Of a DNA stretch of 17,778 bases, positions 1-7,009 are shown one piece after another (position 1 is the first letter of the stretch; the number at the start of each line of letters is the position of its first letter). This stretch comes from Rhodospirillaceae bacterium. Lineage in GTDB: Bacteria > Pseudomonadota > Alphaproteobacteria > UBA8366 > GCA-2717185. The notes below the pieces were generated by a model. It did no database searches. It worked only from the letters and a program-made list of their open reading frames with translations, and was not told the DNA's origin. The stretch is taken from positions 1 through 17,778 of the forward strand of contig JAPPPC010000729.1 in NCBI GenBank assembly GCA_028817685.1, given 5' to 3'. A program made the position numbers and the translations under genes.

Positions 1-2
1 AC

Positions 3-638
3 TTCAATTTCACGCGCAGGGCGGGCCTGCCCGAGGCACGGGACAGTGATTGGGCCGGGCTGCTCGACGGGTTGCTGATCTCTGAGGCCCAAGCGGCGCC
101 CCGGCACGACACCAATCGCGGCTTCCTGATGGTGTCGGCGGCATCGACGACAATCACCCCGAAAGCCGCGGGCCTCACCCTGTCCCTGTCCTTCGTTACC
201 GACTTCTATCAAAACGCCCGGCTCTATTTCAGCGTCGGACCCGTCCTGGGCACGGCACCGGGGGTCGACGTCTCGGTCGGGGCGATGATCTTCCCCTACA
301 CCAACATCAACCAGTTCCACGGCTTCAACAATCTCGGCCTGGAGCTGAGCTTCAGCGACATCAAGAAGTACGAGGATTTCGTCGCGGGCAAGAAGTTCAC
401 ATGCCTGATTGACCGGATCGACGGGCTCGGCAAGCGGTTCAAGAATTGTGGCTGGCCGGAGGATATGGGCATCGCGATCTCCTTCGATCCGCCCATGTTC
501 AAGGATTTCGTCGGTAACGTGCCCGGCATCGGCATCACCAAGACCCTCGTGTCGTCCGCCAGCGGGAAGAAGAAATTCACCAAAGGCGTGGATGTGGAAC
601 TGTCCGGCGACGGCACCTTTAAGCTGCTTGGCAGGTAA
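3..638 (+). CDS. Hypothetical protein, 5'-truncated by the window edge
   Basis: An open frame enters from the left edge and runs to a TAA at 636-638, giving about 211 visible residues. The frame has no stop before the first possible internal start (TTG at 72), so the true start most likely lies outside the window. The visible part has alternating hydrophobic and polar residues suggesting a beta-rich fold (for example the stretch around LSLSFVTDF and VDVSVGAMIF), two cysteines (in FTCLI and KNCGW), and a lysine-rich segment near the end. I see no membrane segment in this part, and cannot see the N-terminus to judge a signal peptide. I do not recognise the family. It ends 17 bases before the convergent LysR gene. 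Codon use is GC-rich like its neighbours, so it is probably a real gene. Confidence 0.6.
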   Translation, partial: FNFTRRAGLPEARDSDWAGLLDGLLISEAQAAPRHDTNRGFLMVSAASTTITPKAAGLTLSLSFVTDFYQNARLYFSVGPVLGTAPGVDVSVGAMIFPYTNINQFHGFNNLGLELSFSDIKKYEDFVAGKKFTCLIDRIDGLGKRFKNCGWPEDMGIAISFDPPMFKDFVGNVPGIGITKTLVSSASGKKKFTKGVDVELSGDGTFKLLGR

Positions 639-655
639 ACCCGGCGACCTGGCGC

Positions 656-1597
656 CTACCCCACGCTGTCTTTGAAGAGCGGCCGGTCCTCGTCCATGGT
701 CGGATAGAGGTCGCGGGCGACCTCTATCGCCGTCTCGCGGAACGCCGTCGTGACGCGCGAGGCGGCGTTGGTGCGCCAAGCCATCGCGAGCTCCATATGA
801 AGATCGTCCGGCACGCCATCGAGTTCGCGGAAAACGACGCCGTCGAGCTGCAGCCGCCGGCTCGTCCGGGGGCCGATGCCGGCGCCCATGCCGGCCGCAA
901 TCATACTGACCAGATGGATTGGGTCGTGGATGATCTCGGGTTCGATGCCGTTCGCCTGGCAGACGCCGACGATGCGGGTCTGAAAAGGCGTATGCCAACC
1001 GGGCATCGGCACCATGACGTAGAGCGGCTTCGTAAGATCGGCCAGGTCGACCCGCTCCTGGTCGGCCAGCGGATGATCCTCCGGCAGGATCGCCGCCAGC
1101 CGCTCGCCATAGATTCCGGTCATCGACAGATGCTCGATCGCCGCCAGGGGCGGGCGCAGGAAAGCGATGTCGATATGGCGCTCCTGCAGGGCTCGGATCA
1201 TATCCGCACTGTTCATGGAGTGCAGTTCCACATGGATGTTGGGGTTCGCCCGGCGAAACGCGCGCGTGACCCGCGGCAGCAGTTCGTAGGACGCGGTCAG
1301 CACGAATCCGATCTCGACCCGGCCCATATGACCGTGCGCCACGTCGCGGATATGGGACACGGCGCGGTCGGCCTGATCCAGGACGCGATGCGATTCCTCC
1401 AGCATGACTTCACCGGCGCGGGTCAGGGTTACTTGGCGCTTGCTGCGATGGAACAGCTTCGCGCCGATATCCGCTTCCAGCCGCTGGATCGCCTGGCTCA
1501 GCGGCGGTTGGGACATGTTCAGCTGTTCCGCCGCGCGCCGGAAACTCAGCGCTTCCGCCACCGCCACGAACTGGCGCATCTGCCGCAAGTCGATCAT
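656..1597 (-). CDS. LysR family transcriptional regulator
   Basis: This 313-aa protein is a normal-length LysR-type regulator. The N-terminal winged helix-turn-helix is plain at about residues 2-60: LRQMRQFVAVAEALSFRRAAE, then the recognition-helix region SQPPLSQAIQRLE and the LFHRSKR wing. A linker helix follows, then the two-lobed effector-binding domain from about residue 90, which contains the FLRPP motif often seen in regulators of aromatic or organic-acid catabolism. The ATG at 1597 gives the canonical LysR start. The gene diverges from a small gene at 1725; between them lie several palindromes, one matching a LysR T-N11-A box, so autoregulation and control of the divergent transcript are likely. 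The effector cannot be told from sequence. Confidence 0.95.
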   Translation of the reverse strand: MIDLRQMRQFVAVAEALSFRRAAEQLNMSQPPLSQAIQRLEADIGAKLFHRSKRQVTLTRAGEVMLEESHRVLDQADRAVSHIRDVAHGHMGRVEIGFVLTASYELLPRVTRAFRRANPNIHVELHSMNSADMIRALQERHIDIAFLRPPLAAIEHLSMTGIYGERLAAILPEDHPLADQERVDLADLTKPLYVMVPMPGWHTPFQTRIVGVCQANGIEPEIIHDPIHLVSMIAAGMGAGIGPRTSRRLQLDGVVFRELDGVPDDLHMELAMAWRTNAASRVTTAFRETAIEVARDLYPTMDEDRPLFKDSVG

Positions 1598-1599
1598 TC

Positions 1600-1622
1600 T
1601 TTGATATTAAAAACCTATCAAA
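1600..1622. promoter_or_regulatory. Probable LysR operator (T-N11-A type inverted repeat)
   Basis: A perfect 7-bp inverted repeat, TTTGATA-N9-TATCAAA, lies three bases upstream of the LysR start codon. It contains GAT-N11-ATC, which fits the T-N11-A rule for LysR boxes. Its position, touching the start of the lysR gene, suits autorepression. Binding by this particular regulator is inferred. Confidence 0.55.
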
Positions 1623-1628
1623 AAATGT

Positions 1629-1643
1629 CCAATATAATATTGG
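1629..1643. promoter_or_regulatory. Second palindrome in the LysR divergent region
   Basis: CCAATAT-A-ATATTGG is a perfect 7-bp inverted repeat around a single central base. A shorter one, AGATA-TT-TATCT, follows at 1644-1655. The cluster sits in a markedly AT-rich stretch of an otherwise GC-rich region, midway between the divergent genes, so these could be additional regulator sites or promoter elements. Confidence 0.4.
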
Positions 1644-1724
1644 AGATATTTATCTGACCATCTTACCTTTCTCTCAACGCACACCGCCCGGGTGCCTCCC
1701 CCCGGGAAAGCAAGGAGACGAGAG

Positions 1725-1904
1725 ATGACGAACAATCCCCACGGTATCAACGGCGCGATGATCGCAACCCCCAGCCAGCAGGAGATCGATTTGCGGATCG
1801 CCGAGGCGCGGCGGGCCCAATCGGCCGGCCTGCGTCACCTGGTGGCCAGCACCTTCGGCGCGATCGACCGGCGCGTCCACCACACGGCCCCGGGCAGCAA
1901 ATAG
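1725..1904 (+). CDS. Small protein, 59 aa, unknown function
   Basis: An ATG at 1725 is preceded by a strong ribosome-binding site, AAGGAG at 1712-1717, with 7-base spacing. It opens a 59-codon frame ending at TAG 1902-1904. The peptide has a disordered start (MTNNPHGINGAM), then a predicted amphipathic helix (about residues 17-45) rich in Ala, Arg and Glu, and a basic tail. There is no signal peptide or membrane segment. It resembles in style the short helical proteins annotated as the RSP_7527 or DUF1127-like groups in alphaproteobacteria, but I cannot assign it to either. It diverges from the LysR gene and is followed by a strong hairpin, so it looks like a monocistronic, regulated transcript. 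A GTG at 1692 would extend it but lacks the good ribosome-binding site. Confidence 0.65.
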   Translation: MTNNPHGINGAMIATPSQQEIDLRIAEARRAQSAGLRHLVASTFGAIDRRVHHTAPGSK

Positions 1905-1915
1905 CCGACCCGACC

Positions 1916-1950
1916 GATAGCCCCGCACCCCGATCGGGGGCCGGGCTATC
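1916..1950. terminator. Hairpin between the convergent small gene and the GST gene
   Basis: GATAGCCC at 1916-1923 pairs with GGGCTATC at 1943-1950, and a nested palindrome, CCCCGATCGGGG (1928-1939), sits inside. It lies 12 bases after the small gene's stop and 26 bases beyond the end of the convergent GST gene, so it could stop transcription from both sides. Neither side has a clear T-tract, so its efficiency as an intrinsic terminator is uncertain. Confidence 0.5.
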
Positions 1951-1975
1951 GCCGCCGCCGAGCCGTTCCGGAGGG

Positions 1976-2731
1976 TTAGGCCCCCGAGAACCCCTCGACC
2001 GCCGCTTTCAGGACGCCGATCGCGTCGATATTGGCCGATCGGATCGTATCCATCGACGGCGCTTCGCGTGAAATATCTCCGATCTCTGCCAGGACGGTAT
2101 GGGCTTCGTCGTGGAACGGGGCTTGTTGCATGTCCGCCAGCCACCGTTGGACGTTCGGAAAGTCGTCGAATTCGAACACGTTGGTGAATTGCGGCTGCAG
2201 CTGGCCGATCTCGCCATAGGCCGACAGGTCGGCGATGGTGAGCTGATCTCCCGCGATGAAGCGCCCGTTCGCAAGCGGCCGCTCCTCCAAAGTCGTCAGC
2301 CCCGCGGTGAAGGTACGCTTGGCCCTGTCTTGGACCGACTCGGGAATATCGAGGTCCTTGCGGATCTTCGGCGCCACCATGCCCGAAGACGCGTCCCGGA
2401 TATTGCGGTGGTGGAAATTCAGATACCAGTCCACCCGGCCGCGCGCCTGCAAATCGTCGGGATACAGGTCGGTCCAGCCGTTCTTCTGGCAGAGATACGC
2501 CATGATCGCGTGCCCCTCGCCGAGCGCATAGCCCGTGTCGGTTTCCTCAAGGCAGGGGATCGTACCCGACGGGTTCATCGCCAGATAGGACGGGTGCCGG
2601 CTGCCCCGCTCGCCTTTCGAGCCCGGGTTGGTGGGGACGAGACGGAACGGCTGCTCTTTCATCAACAGCAGCCAAAAGACGGAGCGCACCGGCTGCGAGA
2701 ACGGCACACCGTACAGGTTTAAAGAGGTCAT
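1976..2731 (-). CDS. Glutathione S-transferase family protein
   Basis: This 251-aa protein is predicted to be a cytosolic enzyme conjugating glutathione to electrophiles. The N-terminal thioredoxin-fold domain (about 1-85) starts LNLYGVPFSQPVRSVFW, placing a serine where theta-like GSTs have the catalytic Ser, and carries the cis-proline glutathione-binding turn SGTIPCLEE. The next motif usually reads E-S-x-A-I; here it is EGHAI, so the glutathione gamma-glutamyl contact serine is replaced by glycine. The all-helical C-terminal domain contains the N-capping motif region LTIADLSAYGEI. A tail of about 30 residues after the usual end makes it slightly long. The ATG at 2731 has AAGGAA upstream. 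The gene stands alone on this strand; substrate unknown. Confidence 0.9.
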   Translation of the reverse strand: MTSLNLYGVPFSQPVRSVFWLLLMKEQPFRLVPTNPGSKGERGSRHPSYLAMNPSGTIPCLEETDTGYALGEGHAIMAYLCQKNGWTDLYPDDLQARGRVDWYLNFHHRNIRDASSGMVAPKIRKDLDIPESVQDRAKRTFTAGLTTLEERPLANGRFIAGDQLTIADLSAYGEIGQLQPQFTNVFEFDDFPNVQRWLADMQQAPFHDEAHTVLAEIGDISREAPSMDTIRSANIDAIGVLKAAVEGFSGA

Positions 2732-2844
2732 GGGTTAGGTTCCTTGATCGACGGCAACAACCCGAAGCGGGCGCGTCCGAAACTGTAGCACGCGCGCCCA
2801 CCCGTAAGCCTATCGGGATTGGCGCTTGGCCGAGGCCGAACCGG

Positions 2845-3342
2845 TCAATCTTCGGCCGCCCGCTTGCGGTTCAGGCGGTCGCGGAACGCCGCGTCCGCGC
2901 CCGGGCCTGGCGTGATCAGCACGTCCTTCGGGCGGACACCGCGGTCCGCACCGCGTGGCATCAGCCGCACCGTAACCGGCTCACCGCTCTCGGGGTCGCG
3001 CGGCGTCACGCGCGGACCGTCGGGACTCGGATCCCAGCGCTCCGTCCATTGGCCCAGCGCCAGCAATACCGGCAACAGACCGCGGGCCTTGTCGGTCGCA
3101 ACATATTCGTGCCGTTTGGCCCCCTCATGCAGCGGGCGGCGTTCCAGCAGGCCGGACTCGACCATTTCGGCGAGCCGGCGGCTAAGCAGGTTGCGCGAGA
3201 TGCCGAGGCTCGACTGAAACTCCTCGAACCGCGAATAGCCGAACAGCACGTCGCGCAGGATCAGCAGGGGCCATTGCTCGCCCAAAACCGACAGGCTCTG
3301 GGCGATTGGACAGACGAGGCGCTCGTAACTTCGTGAGGTCAT
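2845..3342 (-). CDS. HxlR family transcriptional regulator
   Basis: This 165-aa winged-helix regulator has the HxlR signature: the N-terminal cysteine C11 in RLVCPIAQSLSVLGEQWPLLILRD, then FEEFQSSLGISRNLLSRRLAEMVESGLLERR and the beta-wing HEYVATDKARGLLPVLLALGQW. In many HxlR members the single cysteine senses electrophiles or oxidants; that is family knowledge, not shown here. A Pro/Arg/Asp-rich tail of about 55 residues follows the core, longer than in minimal HxlR proteins. The gene diverges from a MATE efflux pump over 77 bases holding symmetric half-sites, the usual arrangement of a local repressor and its target transporter. The ATG at 3342 has only a weak ribosome-binding site. Confidence 0.93.
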   Translation of the reverse strand: MTSRSYERLVCPIAQSLSVLGEQWPLLILRDVLFGYSRFEEFQSSLGISRNLLSRRLAEMVESGLLERRPLHEGAKRHEYVATDKARGLLPVLLALGQWTERWDPSPDGPRVTPRDPESGEPVTVRLMPRGADRGVRPKDVLITPGPGADAAFRDRLNRKRAAED

Positions 3343-3373
3343 AGCAAGAGCCTAACAAAATTAGTTGAGTTTT

Positions 3374-3407
3374 TGAACTTTTATCATTAAGTTCATAAAA
3401 TGAACTT
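3374..3407. promoter_or_regulatory. Probable HxlR operator: three TGAACTT half-sites
   Basis: AAGTTCAT at 3389-3396 and ATGAACTT at 3400-3407 form a perfect 8-bp inverted repeat with a 3-base spacer. A third half-site, TGAACTT at 3374-3380, is inverted relative to the middle one with 8 bases between, and the 10-mer TGAACTTTTA is repeated exactly at 3374-3383 and 3401-3410. The block is AT-rich and lies between the HxlR and MATE starts. Occupancy by HxlR is inferred from position and symmetry. Confidence 0.6.
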
Positions 3408-3419
3408 TTAGGGCAGGCC

Positions 3420-4811
3420 ATGACCGCCACCGACATATCAACACGTGCGCCCGCCGCGCCCGACCTGACACAAGGCCCGATCGCCCCGACTTTGATCCGG
3501 CTCGCCCTACCCAGCATCTTCGCCATGTTCGTGCAGGCCGCCATGGTGGTGACAGACGCCTATTTTCTCGGCCAGCTCGGCCGCGACGTGCTGGCGGGGG
3601 CCGCCCTCGTCTTTCCAATGTTGATGCTGATGTCGATGTTGTCCGCCGGCGCGATCGGCGGCAGCGTCGCGGGCGCCATTGCGCGGGCGGTCGGTGCCGG
3701 CGACCTTGGACGGGCGGAAGCGATCCTACGCCATGCGCTGGTGGTCGCGGCCGCCACGGCGGCGCTGTTCGGCGGCATCTTTCTGCTCTTCGGCCGCGAT
3801 ATCTTCACGGTATTCGGTGGCAGCGGCCAGGCCCTCGACCACGCGGTTGCCTATGCGGACCTGCTGTTCGCCGGCATTTTCAGCGTGTGGCTGTTCAACA
3901 TTTTGGGCAGCGTTGTGCGTGGTACCGGGCGCATGGGCGTGTCCGCCGCCGCCATCTTCCTGGTCACGGCCGTGCAGGTCCCGCTGGCCGGCCTGCTGAT
4001 CCTGGGCGCGGGACCGTTTCCGGCACTGGGCATCGAAGGGGCGGCGATCGCGACGGTCGCGGCTTACGGGATCGGCGCGCTGTGGCTGCTGATCGATCTG
4101 TGGCGCGGCCGCGGCCCGCTGCGGCTCCAATGGCGCGGCGGTCTTTCCGCCGGGCTGTTTGCGGAGACGTTACGGACCGGCGCCCTCGGAGCGATGAACC
4201 CGATCCTGACCGTCGCTGTCGTGGCCATCGCCAACGCCTTTATCGGACGGATGGGCACGAGCGCGCTGGCTGGTTACGGCATCGGCGCGCGGCTCGAATT
4301 TCTGATGGTGCCGGTGATCTTCGGCATCGGCGCCGCGCTGATCACGATGGTCGGCGCCAATGTTGGCGCCGGGCGCCGGGACCGGGCCATCCGCATCGCC
4401 TGGACCGGCGCCTTCGCCGCCGGGGCGATCACGGGCGCCATCGGATTGGCGGCCGCGCTCGCGCCCGGCTGGTGGGCGGACAGTTTCACGACAGACCCGA
4501 CCGTTGCCGAGGCCTGCCGCCGCTATTTGCAGACGGTCGGCCCCTTCTACGCGTTGTTCGGGCTCGGACTCGCGCTCTATTTCGCGTCGCACGGCCTGCG
4601 CTCGATGCGCTGGCCGGTGCTCGGCGGCGTATTTCGGCTGACGATTATCGCGGCCGGGTGCGGTTGGCTGGCCGGGACCGGGGCGATGACCTTCGACGCG
4701 CTGCTATTGGTCGTCGCGGTCGGCATGGTTTCGTTTGGCCTGTTCAACGCCCTGAGCCTGCACCGGTTCGCCTGGCGCGCCACGCCGAACCAGAATCTTG
4801 GCACGTCATAA
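3420..4811 (+). CDS. MATE family efflux transporter
   Basis: This 463-aa inner-membrane protein has about 12 hydrophobic segments in two homologous halves, the normal size and pattern for the multidrug and toxic compound extrusion family, which exports cationic drugs by H+ or Na+ antiport. The first half opens with APTLIRLALPSIFAMF, followed by VVTDAYFLGQLGRDVLAGAAL, where the conserved TM1-type acidic residue (D41) and the GxLG turn are visible. The second half repeats the pattern with IANAFIGRMGTSALAGYGI and an internal GANVGAGRRDRA loop matching AIARAVGAGDLGRA of the first half. The ATG at 3420 follows the operator region. Control by the divergent HxlR protein is likely. Substrate unknown. 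It converges on the next gene with 22 bases between. Confidence 0.94.
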   Translation: MTATDISTRAPAAPDLTQGPIAPTLIRLALPSIFAMFVQAAMVVTDAYFLGQLGRDVLAGAALVFPMLMLMSMLSAGAIGGSVAGAIARAVGAGDLGRAEAILRHALVVAAATAALFGGIFLLFGRDIFTVFGGSGQALDHAVAYADLLFAGIFSVWLFNILGSVVRGTGRMGVSAAAIFLVTAVQVPLAGLLILGAGPFPALGIEGAAIATVAAYGIGALWLLIDLWRGRGPLRLQWRGGLSAGLFAETLRTGALGAMNPILTVAVVAIANAFIGRMGTSALAGYGIGARLEFLMVPVIFGIGAALITMVGANVGAGRRDRAIRIAWTGAFAAGAITGAIGLAAALAPGWWADSFTTDPTVAEACRRYLQTVGPFYALFGLGLALYFASHGLRSMRWPVLGGVFRLTIIAAGCGWLAGTGAMTFDALLLVVAVGMVSFGLFNALSLHRFAWRATPNQNLGTS

Positions 4812-4833
4812 ACCGTTGCCGGGACGTAACCGG

Positions 4834-5709
4834 TCACGCCAGTCCCAGCAATTCCAGGACGGCCTGCCCGAAACGGTGCCGCGGATTGCCGAAGGCGTCC
4901 AGGATCGAGAAATGATGATGTCCCGCCACCGCGAGCGTCTCCGCCGTGCCGCCCGCCTGGCGCAGCATGTCGGCATAGGCCCCGGTCTGCTTGCCATACT
5001 CCGCACTTTCGAGGCCGCCGAAGGCGAGTAGCACGGGCGGCGGCGGTGCGGCGTGGGGCTTGTGGTGCACGGGGCTGTTCCGCTCGGCGTCTTCCGCCGA
5101 TAGCTGCAGCGGCCCGTTCACCTGCGACAGGCGGATCGGCTCCAGATCGTAGAGACCGCTGATCCCCACCGCCCCTTTGATCGCGTCCGCCGGCAGGCCG
5201 AATTCGCCCGCCCAATCCGTCCCCAGCATCATCCCCGTGATATGCCCGCCCGCCGAATGGCCGGACACGAACAACCGGGCGCGGTCGCCACCATGATCTT
5301 CGATGTTGCGGAAGACCCAGGCCACGGCGCGGCGGCACTGCGCGACCAGCTCGTCCATCTTGTGGTCCGGACAGAGGCCGTATTTCACCGCGACGAAAGC
5401 GGCACCGCGTTCCACGAAGGGCCGCGCTAGATAGCGGAACCAGGATTTGTCGCCGGCGCGCCAATAGCCGCCATGGAAGAACATCAGGACCGGCGCCGGG
5501 CCGCCGCCCAGCGGGTGGAAGATGTCCAGAATCTCCACCGGTCCGCCGCCATAGGCCACGTCGAGCGTACAGGGAAGCGTTTCGACCGCATCCTCGCTGT
5601 CCGATATCCAGCGCTGCACAAAGGCGCCGAAGGCCGGCACGGTGCTGCGCGCATTGTACTGCGCATCCAGCTCCGCCTGCGTGTACCCGCGATAAACCGT
5701 ATCGTTCAC
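4834..5709 (-). CDS. Alpha/beta hydrolase, arylformamidase (kynurenine formamidase)-like
   Basis: This 291-aa predicted serine hydrolase belongs to the esterase/lipase group that includes arylformamidase. The oxyanion-hole motif HGGYW is at residues 79-83 and the nucleophile elbow GHSAGG puts the catalytic serine at S152. The likely base is H266 in the GHHHF motif; the acid is probably E234 in GGLESAEY, where relatives more often have Asp. No signal peptide, so cytosolic. I chose GTG 5709 because GAGGGA stands 6 bases upstream; a longer reading from TTG 5745 would begin inside a mobile 25-nt repeat. A kynurenine pathway partner is not in the window, so N-formylkynurenine as substrate is only one possibility. 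It lies downstream of pyrC on the same strand, now separated by an inserted 1.3-kb element. Confidence 0.88.
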   Translation of the reverse strand: MNDTVYRGYTQAELDAQYNARSTVPAFGAFVQRWISDSEDAVETLPCTLDVAYGGGPVEILDIFHPLGGGPAPVLMFFHGGYWRAGDKSWFRYLARPFVERGAAFVAVKYGLCPDHKMDELVAQCRRAVAWVFRNIEDHGGDRARLFVSGHSAGGHITGMMLGTDWAGEFGLPADAIKGAVGISGLYDLEPIRLSQVNGPLQLSAEDAERNSPVHHKPHAAPPPPVLLAFGGLESAEYGKQTGAYADMLRQAGGTAETLAVAGHHHFSILDAFGNPRHRFGQAVLELLGLA

Positions 5710-5729
5710 AGCGCTTCCCTCTTCACCTG

Positions 5730-5754
5730 AATTAAGGGGACACAATACTTAATT
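5730..5754 (-). repeat. RAYT-associated 25-nt repeat, copy A
   Basis: This copy is the exact reverse complement of copy D (7010-7034) over all 25 bases. It is itself a palindrome-ended unit, with 7-bp arms AATTAAG/CTTAATT around an 11-base centre. It starts 33 bases upstream of the transposase ATG and 20 bases upstream of the hydrolase GTG on the other strand. Orientation is given relative to copy D as forward. Confidence 0.9.
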
Positions 5755-5787
5755 GACGCCGCAACCGCATCCCCCTACCCTCCTACC

Positions 5788-6453
5788 ATGGCACGTTTGG
5801 CGAGAGTCGTCGCGGCGGGGCTGCCGCATCATGTCACGCAGCGGGGCAACCGGCGGCAGGATGTGTTTTTCGGCGACGCGGATTACGAAACCTATATCGA
5901 ACTGCTGGCCGAGGGATGCCGCAAGGCAAAAACCGCGCTCTGGGCCTACTGCCTGATGCCCAATCACGTCCATCTGATCCTGGTGCCGAAAGACCCGGAC
6001 GGGCTGCGCGCGGCGCTCGGCGAGGCGCATCGGCGCTACACGCGGCACATCAATACCCGCGAGGACTGGCGCGGCTATCTGTGGCAGGGCCGGTTCGCCT
6101 CCGCGCCCATGGACGAGCCCTATCTGCTTGCCTGCGCCCGTTATGTCGAGCTCAACCCGGTCCGCGCCGGGCTGGTGCGCCGAGCGCGGGACTGGAAATG
6201 GTCGAGCGCGCGGGCGCATCTGAAGGGCGCGGATGACGCGTTGGCGACGGTCGCCCCCCTGCTGGCGCTGGCCCCGGACTGGGCCGCCTTCCTGCGCCAG
6301 GGCCTGACGGAGGACGACAGGGACGCGATCCGCAAGGCCGAGCGCACGGGACGGCCGCTCGGATCGGCGCGCTTCACCAAGCGGTTGGAGCGGCGCCTCG
6401 ACCGGACGCTCGCCCGCGGCAAGCCCGGCCCAAAGCCGAGGGCGGACGGCTGA
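5788..6453 (+). CDS. rayT: REP-associated tyrosine transposase (RAYT, Y1/TnpA-REP family)
   Basis: This 221-aa protein is a single-tyrosine HUH nuclease related to IS200/IS605 TnpA. The metal-binding HUH motif is in CLMPNHVHLIL (H60 and H62), and the catalytic tyrosine is Y119 in ARYVELNPVRAGLV, the hallmark of the RAYT group. The N-terminus, ARLARVVAAGLPHHVTQRGNRR, and the DWKWSSARAHL segment after the tyrosine are also typical. Family members nick and rejoin single-stranded DNA at hairpin repeats and are usually single-copy genes flanked by them; here 25-nt repeats lie 33 bases upstream and 1 base downstream. Key residues and length are intact, so it may be active. The ATG at 5788 has no good ribosome-binding site. 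The basic tail may help bind DNA. Confidence 0.93.
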   Translation: MARLARVVAAGLPHHVTQRGNRRQDVFFGDADYETYIELLAEGCRKAKTALWAYCLMPNHVHLILVPKDPDGLRAALGEAHRRYTRHINTREDWRGYLWQGRFASAPMDEPYLLACARYVELNPVRAGLVRRARDWKWSSARAHLKGADDALATVAPLLALAPDWAAFLRQGLTEDDRDAIRKAERTGRPLGSARFTKRLERRLDRTLARGKPGPKPRADG

Positions 6454-6454
6454 C

Positions 6455-6479
6455 AGATAAGTATTATGTCCCCGTAATT
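6455..6479 (+). repeat. RAYT-associated 25-nt repeat, copy B
   Basis: This forward-oriented copy begins one base after the transposase stop codon. It shares the core TAAGTATT-N-TGTCCC and the ending TAATT with copies A and D, but has lost the symmetric 7-bp arms. It matches copy C (inverted) at 24 of 25 positions, so B and C form a distinct subtype that flanks the VOC gene. Confidence 0.88.
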
Positions 6480-6498
6480 GCCGGGGTGAGGGCTTGGG

Positions 6499-6978
6499 AT
6501 GGACGGTAACGCGCTGCAGATCTTTCACGTCAATCTGAACTGCAGCGACCTCGACCGGTCGCGGGCGTTCTACGAGCTGATCGGCTTCGAGGTCGTCAAC
6601 GATTTCGCTGCAGACCCGCAAAGCTTCGCCGAGATCGGGTTGGCGCCGATCCTGCGCCTGCCCGAGGATTGCGATGCGCGCGCCGTGCTGATGGCGCTGT
6701 CGGACGACCCGCGCGCGACGCGGCTCGACCTGATCGAATGGCGGCGGCCGGAAAGTGAGCGTGTGCCGAAGGGCGATCTTGCCCGCATCGGCTTCGGGCG
6801 CCTGTGCCTGAAGGTCCGGGATTGCCAGGACCTGCACGACAGGCTTACGGCGGCGGGCCATCGGCCCTACAGCGCCCCGCGGGAGATCAGCATGGGCGGC
6901 ACACGGCAGCTGGTCTTCTGCACCGACGACCCCGACGGGACGGTCGTCGAGTTCATGCAGTTCCTAAAACCCGCTTAA
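6499..6978 (+). CDS. VOC family protein (glyoxalase/bleomycin-resistance/dioxygenase fold)
   Basis: This 159-aa protein has the two beta-alpha-beta-beta-beta modules of the vicinal oxygen chelate fold. Module 1 begins IFHVNLNCSDLDRSRAFYELIGF; module 2 begins GRLCLKVRDCQDLHDRLTAAG and ends FCTDDPDGTVVEFMQF. The expected metal ligands would be H10, E80 (LIEW), a histidine near residue 101, and E151. The third is arginine (R101), so the metal site is incomplete or altered. Substrate unknown. The ATG at 6499 has GAGG 7 bases upstream. The gene lies inside the RAYT element between repeats B and C, and its TAA stop overlaps repeat C. Its base composition is like the rest of the region, so a distant origin is not obvious. 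Confidence 0.88.
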   Translation: MDGNALQIFHVNLNCSDLDRSRAFYELIGFEVVNDFAADPQSFAEIGLAPILRLPEDCDARAVLMALSDDPRATRLDLIEWRRPESERVPKGDLARIGFGRLCLKVRDCQDLHDRLTAAGHRPYSAPREISMGGTRQLVFCTDDPDGTVVEFMQFLKPA

Positions 6979-7001
6979 TTACAGGGACATAATACTTATC
7001 T
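6977..7001 (-). repeat. RAYT-associated 25-nt repeat, copy C
   Basis: This is the inverted partner of copy B, with one mismatch in 25. It supplies the last two bases of the VOC gene's TAA stop codon (6976-6978). Eight bases separate it from copy D. Confidence 0.88.
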
Positions 7002-7009
7002 CGCTGCCG

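Noticed and set aside
797..1657. 286-codon open frame on + across the LysR gene
   Set aside because: Antisense shadow of a clear LysR gene; composition follows third-position GC of the real gene and no family is recognisable.
3887..4915. 342-codon open frame on + overlapping the MATE gene
   Set aside because: Arg-rich out-of-frame shadow of the transporter.
5710..5745. TTG-initiated N-terminal extension of the hydrolase
   Set aside because: It would begin within mobile repeat A; GTG 5709 has a ribosome-binding site and gives the family-length protein.
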